From Bradyrhizobium manausense (GTDB lineage Bacteria; Pseudomonadota; Alphaproteobacteria; Rhizobiales; Xanthobacteraceae): a DNA stretch of 64,000 bases. Made by a program: the position numbers and the translations under genes. Where the stretch lies: NCBI RefSeq assembly GCF_018131105.1, contig NZ_JAFCJI010000001.1:3384001-3448000 (forward strand). Reading direction: 5' to 3'. Positions 8,999-17,449 of this stretch are shown in pieces; position 1 is the first letter of the stretch, and every line of letters starts with the position of its first letter. The notes under the pieces are model-generated. The model saw only the letters and a list, made by a program, of their open reading frames with translations. It was not told the DNA's origin and searched no databases.

Positions 8999-9868
8999 AT
9001 GAGCCTGAAATACGCGGTTGGCGAACTCACCATCCAGCGCGTCATCGAGCAGGAAACGTCGTTCGTGCCGGCACTCGAGATGCTGCCGGGACTGACGCCT
9101 GAGGTATTGGCCGAGAACCGCGCGTGGATGCGGCAGGCCAAGGCGCTGGACGATCAGGACGTGTTGATGCTGGCCTTCCAGTCCTATGTGGTGAAGACGC
9201 CGCACCACACCATCCTGATCGACAGCTGTATCGGCAACGACAAGCCGCGCCCCAATCGTCCGAAATGGAACATGAAGACCGACGATACGTACTTGCGCGC
9301 ACTCAATGGCGCCGGCGTCTCGGTCGACGACATCGACTTCGTGATGTGCACGCATCTGCATGTCGATCACGTCGGCTGGAACACGCGGCTCGAGAACGGC
9401 CGCTGGGTGCCGACCTTCCCCAAGGCGCGCTACGTGTTCGCGAGGCAGGAATATGATCACTGGTTCGCGGAGAACGCGAAAGCGGAGATCCCGCCCTTCG
9501 CCGACAGCGTGCTGCCTGTGGTCCAGGCCAACAAGCACGAGCTCGTCGGCAACGATCACCGGATCGGCGATCACGTCCGCATCTTGCCGACGCCGGGTCA
9601 CACGCCCGGGCACATCGCCATCGCGATGGGACGCGGCAAGGACGACGCGGTATTCTCCGGCGACCTCATGCACTCGCCGCTGCAGACGCTCTATCCGGAG
9701 CTGTCGATCAAGTTCGACGTCGATCCGGCCAAGGCGGCCACGACGCGCCGCAGCTTCCTCGAGCGCTATTGCGACACCGACACGCTGTGCTGCACCGCGC
9801 ATTTCCCATCGCCGTCGGTGGGGAAGATCAAGCGCAAGGGCAACGCCTTCGTGTGTGAGTCGGTTTAG
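8999..9868 (+). CDS. MBL-fold metallo-hydrolase, paralogue of the 6295-7146 protein
   Basis: 289-residue MBL hydrolase starting at ATG 8999, only 14 bp after the GST stop and behind a GCGGGAG ribosome binding site, so it is almost certainly co-transcribed with the GST. The metal motif HLHVDHVGWN is near residue 118. TPGHTPGHIA and the FSGDLMHSP Asp follow in the expected order. Spacing and motifs are the same as in the 6295 protein, with shared stretches such as FPKARYVF, which indicates an older duplication. A late His is in CCTAHFPSPSVG. The substrate is unknown. Confidence 0.9.
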   Translation: MSLKYAVGELTIQRVIEQETSFVPALEMLPGLTPEVLAENRAWMRQAKALDDQDVLMLAFQSYVVKTPHHTILIDSCIGNDKPRPNRPKWNMKTDDTYLRALNGAGVSVDDIDFVMCTHLHVDHVGWNTRLENGRWVPTFPKARYVFARQEYDHWFAENAKAEIPPFADSVLPVVQANKHELVGNDHRIGDHVRILPTPGHTPGHIAIAMGRGKDDAVFSGDLMHSPLQTLYPELSIKFDVDPAKAATTRRSFLERYCDTDTLCCTAHFPSPSVGKIKRKGNAFVCESV

Positions 9869-9894
9869 CGTACGCGATCTTCCCGCATCATTGC

Positions 9895-10019
9895 CGTCAT
9901 GGCCGGGCTTGCCGCGGGCATCCACGTTCTTACAATCAACGGCAACAAGAACGTGGATGGCCGGCATAGGCGAGCGGAAACGACGCCGTCCTTCAGACGG
10001 CTATGCCTGGCCAGGGCGA
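9895..10019. repeat. Intergenic double-hairpin repeat, 'cgtcatggccgggc' type
   Basis: Two nested inverted pairs are visible: catccacgttctt with aagaacgtggatg, and ggcatagg...gccgtc with gacggctatgcc. The element separates the MBL gene from the epoxide hydrolase-like gene and could act as an mRNA end or processing site. Confidence 0.65.
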
Positions 10020-10028
10020 GGAAACAAA

Positions 10029-11177
10029 ATGGCTGATCTCCCCGACATCCCTCTCCCCGCCGGCATCCGCTCGCGTTATGTCGACGGCATCAACGGCCTG
10101 CGCATGCATGTGCTCGAAGCCGGTTTCGAGACCAGGGGCCGTCCCTGCATCCTGCTGTTGCACGGTTTTCCGGAGCTCGCTTTCTCCTGGCGCAAGGTGA
10201 TGCCGGTGCTGGCAGCGGCCGGCTATCACGTGCTCGCGCCCGACCAGCGCGGCTATGGCCGCACCACCGGCTGGACTGCTGACTACGACGGCGATCTCAC
10301 CCCATTCTCTCTTCTCAACATCGTGCGCGATGCGCTCGCCCTGGTATCGGCCTTCGGCTATAGGCAGGTCGATCTCGCCGGGCATGATTTCGGCAGCCCG
10401 GTCGCGGCCTGGTGTGCGCTGATCCGGCCCGACGTGTTTCGCTCGGTGACGTTGATGAGCGCGCCGTTCGGCGGAGCGCCGGCGCTGCCGTTCAATACGG
10501 CCGATGGTCCGACGCAGCCTGCGGTCGAAGACCCCGTGCATCGCGAGCTCGCCGCGCTGCCGCGCCCGCGCATTCACTATCAATGGTACTATGCGATGCG
10601 TCCGGCCAATGCCGACATGCAGCACGCGCCGCAGGGCGTGCATGATTTCCTGCGCGCCTATTATCATCACAAGAGCGCGGACTGGATCGACAACAAGCCT
10701 TATGCGCTGAAGTCGTGGTCAGCAGGCGAGCTCGCAAAGCTGCCGACCTACTACGTGATGGATCTCGGTGAGACCATGGCCGAGACGGTCGCGAAGGAGA
10801 TGCCCTCGCCTACCGCGATCGCTGCCAACCGATGGCTGCCGGACAGCGACCTCGCTTACTACAGCGCCGAATACGCCCGCACCGGATTCCAGGGCGGGCT
10901 GCAATGGTACCGCTACGGAACCTCGGGCATGCTCAACAACGAGATGCAGTTGTTCTCGGGGCGTAGCATCGACGTGCCTTCCTGCTTCATCTCCGGCAAG
11001 CAGGATTGGGGCACCTATCAACGCCCCGGCGTGTTCGAGGCGATGCAGGGGCGCGGCTGCACCAGGATGCTCGGATGCCATCTCGTCGATGGTGCCGGCC
11101 ATTGGGTGCAGCAGGAGCAGCCCGCTGAGGTCAGCCGGTTGCTGCTGGACTTCCTCGAAAAGGCCCGCACCGCCTGA
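10029..11177 (+). CDS. Alpha/beta hydrolase, soluble epoxide hydrolase type
   Basis: 382-residue alpha/beta-hydrolase. HGFPELAFSWR (oxyanion HGxP motif) is near residue 48. The nucleophilic Asp is in GHDFGSPVA (about residue 119) where esterases would have Ser. The catalytic His is in GAGHWVQQEQP (about residue 358). Asp at the nucleophile elbow plus HGFPE marks the epoxide hydrolase or dehalogenase branch, and the length and cap region favour epoxide hydrolase. The start ATG 10029 was chosen because it follows a GGGCGAGG ribosome binding site; the longer open frame upstream only runs through the preceding gene and repeat. Confidence 0.88.
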   Translation: MADLPDIPLPAGIRSRYVDGINGLRMHVLEAGFETRGRPCILLLHGFPELAFSWRKVMPVLAAAGYHVLAPDQRGYGRTTGWTADYDGDLTPFSLLNIVRDALALVSAFGYRQVDLAGHDFGSPVAAWCALIRPDVFRSVTLMSAPFGGAPALPFNTADGPTQPAVEDPVHRELAALPRPRIHYQWYYAMRPANADMQHAPQGVHDFLRAYYHHKSADWIDNKPYALKSWSAGELAKLPTYYVMDLGETMAETVAKEMPSPTAIAANRWLPDSDLAYYSAEYARTGFQGGLQWYRYGTSGMLNNEMQLFSGRSIDVPSCFISGKQDWGTYQRPGVFEAMQGRGCTRMLGCHLVDGAGHWVQQEQPAEVSRLLLDFLEKARTA

Positions 11178-11207
11178 TTTGACCGAGGAACCGCGCCGCC
11201 CTATATA

Positions 11208-11228
11208 GTTTAGAACCATTCTAAACTA
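11208..11228. promoter_or_regulatory. Iron control element (ICE / Irr box) upstream of mbfA
   Basis: A perfect 9-3-9 palindrome, AGTTTAGAA-CCA-TTCTAAACT, lies 18 bp before the GTG start of mbfA. It matches the ICE sequence (TTTAGAA-n3-TTCTAAA core) bound by Irr in Rhizobiales. A possible TATATAG -10-like stretch overlaps its left edge (11203-11209). Placed here, bound Irr would block transcription of mbfA when iron is scarce. Confidence 0.88.
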
Positions 11229-11245
11229 TCGAGACAGGGCCATCC

Positions 11246-12217
11246 GTGAAGACTTTTGCCGATTTGACCGAGCGCGAGGTGCTTGCGGTCGCGATCTCGT
11301 CCGAGGAGCAGGACAGCCGCATCTATATGAGCTTCGCCGAGGATCTGCGGGAGCGCTATCCGGACACGGCCAAGATATTCGAGGAGATGGCCGAGGAGGA
11401 ACGCGGCCACCGCCATCGCCTGCTCCAGCTTTATGAAGAACGCTTCGGCCCGCATCTGCCGCCGATCCGCCGCGAGGACGTCAAAGGCTTTCTGCGCCGG
11501 CGCCCGATCTGGCTGACCAAGAACCTGCCGCTCGACACGATCCGCAAAGAGGTCGAGACCATGGAGCTCGAGGCCGAGCGCTTCTACGCGCGCGCTGCCG
11601 AGCAGGCCGAGGATGTCGGCGTGCGCCGCCTGCTCGGCGATCTCGCCGAGGAGGAGAAGCATCACGAGAATCGTGCGGTCGCGCTGACCGACGAGATCTT
11701 GAAGCCCGACGTGCGCGCCGAGGAAGATCGCACACGGCGGCGGATGTTCGTGCTGCAATATGTGCAGCCGGGCCTCGCCGGCCTGATGGACGGATCGGTC
11801 TCGACACTGGCGCCGCTGTTCGCGGCGGCCTTTGCCACCCACCAGAACTGGCAGACTTTCCTGGTCGGCCTTGCCGCCTCGATCGGCGCCGGAATCAGCA
11901 TGGGGTTTGCCGAAGCGCTGTCCGACGACGGCTCGCTGACGGGGCGCGGCTCGCCCTGGCTGCGCGGCATCACCTGCGGCGCGATGACGACGCTCGGCGG
12001 GCTCGGCCACACCATGCCTTATCTCGTGCCTGATGCCTGGCCCAACGCCTTCTGGATCGCGACGGCCATTGCCGGCATCGTCGTGTTCTTCGAATTGTGG
12101 GCCATCGCCTTCATCCGTGCGCGCTACATGGACACGCCGTTCCTGCAGGCGGTATTCCAGATCGTGCTCGGCGGCGCCATCGTGCTGGCGGTGGGGATAT
12201 TGATCGGGGCGGCCTGA
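11246..12217 (+). CDS. mbfA: Membrane-bound ferritin A, iron exporter
   Basis: 323-residue fusion of an N-terminal ferritin-like/rubrerythrin domain (about 10-160) and a C-terminal VIT1/CCC1-type membrane domain (about 170-323). The ferritin part shows di-iron style Glu motifs SSEEQDSRIY, EEMAEEERGHRHR, ETMELEAERFY and LAEEEKHHE. The membrane part has about five hydrophobic helices and the LMDGSVSTLAPLFAAA segment of the family. In Bradyrhizobium and Agrobacterium, MbfA exports iron and protects against iron and peroxide stress, and is repressed by Irr under low iron. The perfect Irr box just upstream fits that. GTG start at 11246. Confidence 0.95.
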   Translation: MKTFADLTEREVLAVAISSEEQDSRIYMSFAEDLRERYPDTAKIFEEMAEEERGHRHRLLQLYEERFGPHLPPIRREDVKGFLRRRPIWLTKNLPLDTIRKEVETMELEAERFYARAAEQAEDVGVRRLLGDLAEEEKHHENRAVALTDEILKPDVRAEEDRTRRRMFVLQYVQPGLAGLMDGSVSTLAPLFAAAFATHQNWQTFLVGLAASIGAGISMGFAEALSDDGSLTGRGSPWLRGITCGAMTTLGGLGHTMPYLVPDAWPNAFWIATAIAGIVVFFELWAIAFIRARYMDTPFLQAVFQIVLGGAIVLAVGILIGAA

Positions 12218-12315
12218 GGCATTCCGCGTCACGGCATGGCAATCGCGATCAAACGGCGGTTGCGGCATTCCGCCAAACTGCGCATCATCCCCTTGGTGAA
12301 GCGCAGGAGCATGTC

Positions 12316-13788
12316 GTGGCGAAATCGGAATGGAGTTTCAAGAGCGCGGTCGAGCTGTCGGCCGCATTGACGGCGAGGAAGGTTTCCGCCGTCGAGCTCA
12401 CGCAGGATGCGATCGACCGCATCGAACGTCACGACGGCAAGGTCAACGCGATCTGCGTTCGGGATTTCGATCGCGCCCTCGACGCGGCGCGCGGGGCAGA
12501 TGCAGCATTGGCGCGGGGCGAAAGAAGGCCGCTGCTCGGCCTGCCGATGACCGTGAAGGAATCCTACAATATCGCCGGCCTGCCCACGACCTGGGGCATC
12601 CCCGCGCAGAAGGATTTCATTGCCAAGGACGATTCGCTGCCGGTCACGCGCCTGAAGGACGCCGGCACCGTCATCATCGGCAAGACCAACGTGCCGCTCG
12701 GGCTCGGCGACTGGCAGAGCTACAACGACATCTACGGCACCACCAACAATCCCTACGATCTCGGCCGCACACCCGGCGGCTCGTCCGGAGGCTCCTCGGC
12801 CGCGCTTGCCGCGGGTTATGGCCCGCTGTCGATCGGCTCCGACATCGGCGGGTCCCTGCGCGTGCCGGCCTTCCATTGCGGTGTCTATGCCCACAAGCCG
12901 ACTTTCGACCTCGTCGCCATGCGCGGCCATACACCGCCGCCGCTGCCACCCCTGCCGTTCGAGCGCGACCTCTCGGTGATCGGCCCGATGGCACGCAGCG
13001 CTGCCGATCTGTCGCTGGTGCTCGACGTCATGGCCGGGCCCGATCCGATCGACGCGGGCCTCGCCTACCGGCTCGAATTGCCGCCGGCACGGCACACCGC
13101 ATTCAAGGATTTTCGCGTGCTGGTGATCGACACCGATCCGGTGCTGCCGACCGATACCGCCGTGCGCGGCACCATCAACGCGCTCGCCGACAATCTGGCG
13201 AAGGCCGGCGTGAAGATCGAACGGACCAGCCCGCTGCTGCCGGACTTTGCGGCATCGTCGCGACTCTATATGCGCATCCTGATGTCGTTCCTCGGTTCGA
13301 CGTTCGCACCAGACATCTATGCCGGCGCCAAGGCGGCCGCGGCCGCCCTGCCCGAGAGCGACAACAGCCTTGCCGCCGAGCGGCTGCGCGGCATCGCGCT
13401 GAGCCATCGCGACTGGGTGATGGCGACCGGCGGACGCACGCGGTTGCGCGCACAATGGCGCGAGCTGTTCAAGACGTTCGACGCGGTGATCTGCCCGGTG
13501 ATGCCGACTGCAGCCTATCCGCATGATCATTCGCCCGAGCAGGAAAAACGCCGCATCACAATCGACGGCAAGGCGCATGTCTATCCGGACCAGCTCGCCT
13601 GGCCCGGCATCGCCACGCTGCCCGGCCTGCCCTCGACTGCGATCCCGACCGGATTTGCGCCGGACGGACTGCCGGTCGGCGTCCAGATCGTCGGCCCGTG
13701 GCTGGAAGATCGCACGCCATTGAAGCTGGCGGAGCTGATCGAGCGTGAATTCGGCGGGTTCGTGCCGCCGAAGATGTTTGACGACTAG
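12316..13788 (+). CDS. Amidase (amidase-signature family)
   Basis: 490-residue amidase-signature hydrolase that cleaves a C-N amide bond. The Ser-cisSer-Lys triad is complete: Lys in PMTVKESYNI (about residue 81), then GGSSGGSSAALAAG (155-168) and the nucleophile loop SIGSDIGGSLRVP. The GTG start at 12316 has GCAGGAG ahead of it and gives MAKSEWSFKSAVELS, the usual beginning. The family covers many substrates (fatty amides, indoleacetamide, 6-aminohexanoate dimers) and this sequence does not single one out. It is followed by a palindromic repeat. Confidence 0.92.
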   Translation: MAKSEWSFKSAVELSAALTARKVSAVELTQDAIDRIERHDGKVNAICVRDFDRALDAARGADAALARGERRPLLGLPMTVKESYNIAGLPTTWGIPAQKDFIAKDDSLPVTRLKDAGTVIIGKTNVPLGLGDWQSYNDIYGTTNNPYDLGRTPGGSSGGSSAALAAGYGPLSIGSDIGGSLRVPAFHCGVYAHKPTFDLVAMRGHTPPPLPPLPFERDLSVIGPMARSAADLSLVLDVMAGPDPIDAGLAYRLELPPARHTAFKDFRVLVIDTDPVLPTDTAVRGTINALADNLAKAGVKIERTSPLLPDFAASSRLYMRILMSFLGSTFAPDIYAGAKAAAAALPESDNSLAAERLRGIALSHRDWVMATGGRTRLRAQWRELFKTFDAVICPVMPTAAYPHDHSPEQEKRRITIDGKAHVYPDQLAWPGIATLPGLPSTAIPTGFAPDGLPVGVQIVGPWLEDRTPLKLAELIEREFGGFVPPKMFDD

Positions 13789-13795
13789 TTTCTCG

Positions 13796-13881
13796 CGTCA
13801 TTGCGAGCGAAGCGAAGCAATCCGGAATCTTTCCGCGGCAACAGTCTGGATTGCTTCGTCGCTTCGCTCCTCGCAATGGCG
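13796..13881. repeat. Intergenic palindromic repeat, 'cgtcattgcgag' type (copy 2)
   Basis: It opens cgtcattgcgagcgaagcga and closes cgctcctcgcaatggcg, with inner arms gcaatcc and ggattgc. It lies between the amidase and the small SnoaL-like gene. Confidence 0.8.
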
Positions 13882-13911
13882 GAGTGGAACTGAAAAGCGA
13901 GAGGACGCATC

Positions 13912-14265
13912 ATGAGCCAGGATCTCGAACAGCTCACCGCACTCAACCGCGACTACGTGGCTTCCGTGCAGAACTGCGACGTCAGGCGTTTCGACGAGAT
14001 CCTGGCGCCGGAATTCTACTGCTCCAATCCCGACAAGACCCTCGTCGACCGCGCCGCCTTCCTGGAGCAGACGGCGCGACCGATCGCGATCCGCAATCTG
14101 CACGCGTTCGACGTCATCATCCGCATCATGGGTGACTTCGCCATCATCCACGCGGCGACGAGCTACACCACGGCGGACGGCCAGCAGGCAACCGGGCGAT
14201 ATACCGATTGCTGGGCGAAGAAGAACGGGACGTGGCTCGCGGTGTCCGCTCACGTGTCGCGTTGA
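13912..14265 (+). CDS. SnoaL-like/DUF4440 (NTF2-fold) protein
   Basis: 117-residue cone-fold protein of the NTF2/SnoaL superfamily. It begins MSQDLEQLTALNRDYVASVQ, keeps the pattern of a helix followed by FDEILAPEFYCSNPDKTLVDRAAF, and ends with beta strands containing GRYTDCWAKKNGTWLAVSAH, which is characteristic of DUF4440. Such proteins are small enzymes or ligand-binding domains. No substrate can be inferred. ATG 13912 follows a GAGAGGACG ribosome binding site. Confidence 0.8.
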   Translation: MSQDLEQLTALNRDYVASVQNCDVRRFDEILAPEFYCSNPDKTLVDRAAFLEQTARPIAIRNLHAFDVIIRIMGDFAIIHAATSYTTADGQQATGRYTDCWAKKNGTWLAVSAHVSR

Positions 14266-14269
14266 GAGT

Positions 14270-14304
14270 TTCACCTCTTGCCGCAAACAGCGGGGAGAGG
14301 TGAA
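14270..14304. terminator. Hairpin between convergent genes, probable bidirectional terminator
   Basis: ttcacctcttgccgc pairs with gcggggagaggtgaa with few mismatches around a short loop, filling the 44-bp gap between the convergent SnoaL-like and alcohol dehydrogenase genes. There is no strong T-run on either side, so this may be a stabilised 3' end and not a classic intrinsic terminator. Confidence 0.5.
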
Positions 14305-14309
14305 GGAGA

Positions 14310-15398
14310 TCAGCTATCAAACACAATCACGCTGCGCAGCGTCTTGCCGGCTTTCATGTTGGCAAAACCCTCGTTGATCTCGCTGAGCTTCAGCTTGGCC
14401 GAAATCCAGTCTTCCAGATGCAGCCGGCCGCGCAGGTAGAAATCGACCAGACGCGGCATGTCGACGCGGAAATGGTTGGAACCCATCGAGGAGCCCTGGA
14501 TCCGGCGCTCGCGCAAAAAGTCGAAGCCGTGCAGTTCGATCTTCTGGCCGAACGGGATCATGCCGACGATGGTGGCCGTGCCGCCGGAGGCGAGCATGGC
14601 GAAGGCCTGCTCCGCGGTTTCCTTGCGGCCGAGCACCTCGAAGGAATGATGCACGCCGCCATTGGTGAGGTCGCGAACCTGCTTCACGACGTCGCCGTCG
14701 GCGGGGTTGATGATGTCGGTGGCCCCGAGCTTGGTCGCGAGCTAGAGCTTTGCCGGGTTGGTGTCGATGGCGATGATGCGGCCGGCGCCAGCGATCTGGG
14801 CGCCGTTGATCGCGGCCATGCCGACACCGCCGCAGCCGATCACGGCGACGGTTTCACCCGCCGTCACCTTCGCGGTGTTCACCACCGCACCGTAGCCGGT
14901 GATCACACCGCAACCGATCAGCGCGGCGAGATCGAGCGGCATCTCCTTGCGGATTTTGACGATCGCATTTTCGTGCACCAGCATCTGCTCGGCAAAGGAC
15001 GAGAGGTTGAGGAACTGGTGCAGCTTCTCCGACCTGTTCCACTGCATTCGGTCGGACGCGCCGGGCAGCATCTTCACGGTCGTGTCGGTGCAGAGCACGG
15101 TGCGGCCCGTGGTGCAATTGTCGCAGGTGCCGCAGAACACGGAGAGGCACGTGACGACGTGATCCCCGGGCTTGACGTAGGTGACGTCGGAGCCAACCTG
15201 CTCGACGATCCCTGCGGACTCGTGCCCGAGCACCGCGGGCAGCGGGTGCGGATAAAGGCCTTCCATGAAATGCAGATCGGAGTGGCAGAGCCCGGCAACT
15301 GACGTGCGGATCAGGACCTCGCGCGGTCCTGGCTTCGGCAGGCTGACATCCTCGATGACCAGCGGCTTGTTGACTTCATAGAGGACAGCGGCCTTCAT
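14310..15398 (-). pseudogene. Zinc-dependent alcohol dehydrogenase interrupted by one in-frame TAG
   Basis: Read in one frame, this is a complete zinc alcohol dehydrogenase of about 362 codons, interrupted only by TAG at 14742-14744. The N-terminal part has the catalytic-zinc motifs GLCHSDLHFMEG and GHESAGIV and the four-Cys structural zinc loop CGTCDNCTTGRTVLC, then the cofactor motif GCGGVGMAAINGA. Right after the AIDTNPAKL strand, where relatives read PAKLELA, the Glu codon GAG is TAG. The remaining frame continues LATKLGATDIINPADGD to the normal C-terminus. One G-to-T change therefore explains the break. The fragment upstream of the stop lacks the last third of the Rossmann fold and should be inactive unless the stop is read through or is a sequencing error. 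Confidence 0.9.
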
Positions 15399-15442
15399 CG
15401 AGCACTCCCTATCGCGTTTTTTGTTTGATCGTGGCGCGCAGC

Positions 15443-17227
15443 CTACGCTGCCAGAACCAGTTCGCCAACCTCGCTCATGGAGGCCACGCGATCGCCGAGC
15501 AGCAGCGCCGCAATCTTCGCCTGCGTGGGATTTTCCGTCAGCCGGAACGGATCGCTCGGCGATACCCGGTGATCGATCACGAGCCGCGAGAGCAGCAGCC
15601 GGCGCGCATCGCCGCGTATCCCGTGGATGCGGTGCGCCTCCCAGGCGAGAGCCACGGCGCTTGCGACGTGATAGAGCAGGCTGGTGGCGCGCCGCGCGTC
15701 GGCCTCGTTCTCGGACTTCCCCGCGACCTCGCGCGCAAATCCGACCGCACGATCGACGAGGCCGCGCAGCTTGTCGCGCCAGGCCTGCGGCACCGAGGCG
15801 CTGTCATCGAGCCGGGCATGCAGATCGGCCGACAGCGCGGATTCGGCGCCGTGGCGGCCGACCGCGCGCCGCAGCGCATCGATCGCGACGATGTTGCCGG
15901 TGCCTTCCCAGACCGAGCCGAGATGCGCATCGCGCAGCAGGCGCGGCGTCGCGAATTCCTCGATATAGCCGATGCCGCCGCGCATCTCGAGCGCATCGCC
16001 GCAGACTTTTCGGGCATCGCGCGTGGCGCGGAATTTCAACGTCGGCGTGAGGATACGCAGCAGCGCCGCAGCATCCTGGCTGCCGGCTTCGGCGCGATCG
16101 AGCGCATCGGCGGTGAGAAAGCTCATCGACAGCGCCTGCTCAACCGGCAGCATGATCTTCAGCATCTGGCGGCGGCCGAGCGGCAGGTCGATGATGCGAT
16201 TGCCGAACACGACGCGGTTCTTCGCCACCGTCATCGCGTCATGATAGGCGCGGCGCATCAGCGCGGTCGATTTGACTCCGTTGGACAGTCGCGACGAATT
16301 CACCATTTCGGCCATCTGCACGAAACCGCGATCGATTCGGCCCACGGCATAGGCGATGGCGCCTTCGAGCTTGATCTCGCCTGAGGCCATCGAGCGCGTG
16401 CCGAGCTTGTCCTTGAGGCGCACGATCCGGTAGTGGTTCTGCGAGCCGTCGTCGAGAAAGCGCGGCATCAGGAACAGGCCGACGCCGCGCGTGCCGGGGC
16501 CCGCGCCTTCCGGTCGCGCCAGCAGCATCACGACTTTTGCGTCCGCATTCGAGCAAAACCATTTTTCGCCAGTAAGGCGCCAATGGTCGCCTTCCTGCAC
16601 CGCGCGCGTGGTCAGCGTGCCGACATCGGAGCCGCCTTCCTTCTCGGTCATGAACTGGCCGCCCTGGGTCAGCTTGGTCATGTCGGTCGAGGTCAGGCCA
16701 TCGAGATATTTTGCTTTCAGCGCATCACTGCCGAAATTGGCGAGCAGCTTGGCGCAGCCGTCGGTGACGTTGATCGGGCAGCCCATGCCGAATTCGGTCT
16801 GGTTGAAAAGAAACGTGAAGGCGTGCTTGGCCACGACAGGATATTTGTCCGGCCAGCCCATGATCCCCTTGCGGATCGACAACGCATGGATGCCGAACTC
16901 ACCGAACGCGGCATTCTCCAGTTCGCGATAGGCCGGGTGGTATTCGATCGACTGGACATCGCGGCCGAATTTGTCGCGCTGATGCAGCACCGGCGTGTGC
17001 CGGTCGGCTAGCCGAGCGCAGTCGTCGAGATGGCCACCCGCGAGTTCGCCGAGGCGGTCGAGATGCGGCTCGATGTGGCGAAATAGCGTGTCCGGCAGAT
17101 GGATGCGCAGCAAATCCGTCAGCGCCTGATCGGCGCGGTAGAAATTCATGCCAGTCGTATCCGGCGCCAGCAGGCCGGAGGGTGCGGCCGCGGCATCTGC
17201 TGGCTGCGCTGTGACCGGCTTGTGCAT
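15443..17227 (-). CDS. Acyl-CoA dehydrogenase family protein, AidB-like
   Basis: 594-residue flavoprotein of the acyl-CoA dehydrogenase superfamily, longer than ordinary ACADs (about 380) and close to AidB-type length. FAD/substrate motifs are MTEKEGGSDVGTLTT (about residue 195) and WFCSNADA. The C-terminal flavin loop reads MRGGIGYIEEFATPRLLRDAH, followed by VWEGTGNI. The AidB branch is known for DNA-alkylation protection in E. coli, but many alphaproteobacterial members are probably metabolic. It is preceded on the same strand by nothing close and lies 45 bp upstream of the broken alcohol dehydrogenase, so the two may have formed one operon. Confidence 0.88.
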   Translation of the reverse strand: MHKPVTAQPADAAAAPSGLLAPDTTGMNFYRADQALTDLLRIHLPDTLFRHIEPHLDRLGELAGGHLDDCARLADRHTPVLHQRDKFGRDVQSIEYHPAYRELENAAFGEFGIHALSIRKGIMGWPDKYPVVAKHAFTFLFNQTEFGMGCPINVTDGCAKLLANFGSDALKAKYLDGLTSTDMTKLTQGGQFMTEKEGGSDVGTLTTRAVQEGDHWRLTGEKWFCSNADAKVVMLLARPEGAGPGTRGVGLFLMPRFLDDGSQNHYRIVRLKDKLGTRSMASGEIKLEGAIAYAVGRIDRGFVQMAEMVNSSRLSNGVKSTALMRRAYHDAMTVAKNRVVFGNRIIDLPLGRRQMLKIMLPVEQALSMSFLTADALDRAEAGSQDAAALLRILTPTLKFRATRDARKVCGDALEMRGGIGYIEEFATPRLLRDAHLGSVWEGTGNIVAIDALRRAVGRHGAESALSADLHARLDDSASVPQAWRDKLRGLVDRAVGFAREVAGKSENEADARRATSLLYHVASAVALAWEAHRIHGIRGDARRLLLSRLVIDHRVSPSDPFRLTENPTQAKIAALLLGDRVASMSEVGELVLAA

Positions 17228-17449
17228 GATCGACCTCTTCGTTTCCGCCCCACGGCAATTCTTATCGCTTGCCGCTTGAGATGATGTCGATCATGCTCCC
17301 ATCGCGAGACCCGATAAAGCCGCAAATTGTCAGGGAGGCATGATCGCCGTGAAGGAGCAAATCGCTCTGCGGAATTGTGCTCGTACCGGCTGGTTGTCCG
17401 CGCGGCGAATGCCTAGATCAACGGCTTCCCGTCTTCGAGAGATCACCTC

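Noticed and set aside
14742..14744. TAG as a recoded codon (pyrrolysine or other)
   Set aside because: No recoding context is known in this group, and relatives have an ordinary Glu there, so a mutation or a sequence error is simpler.
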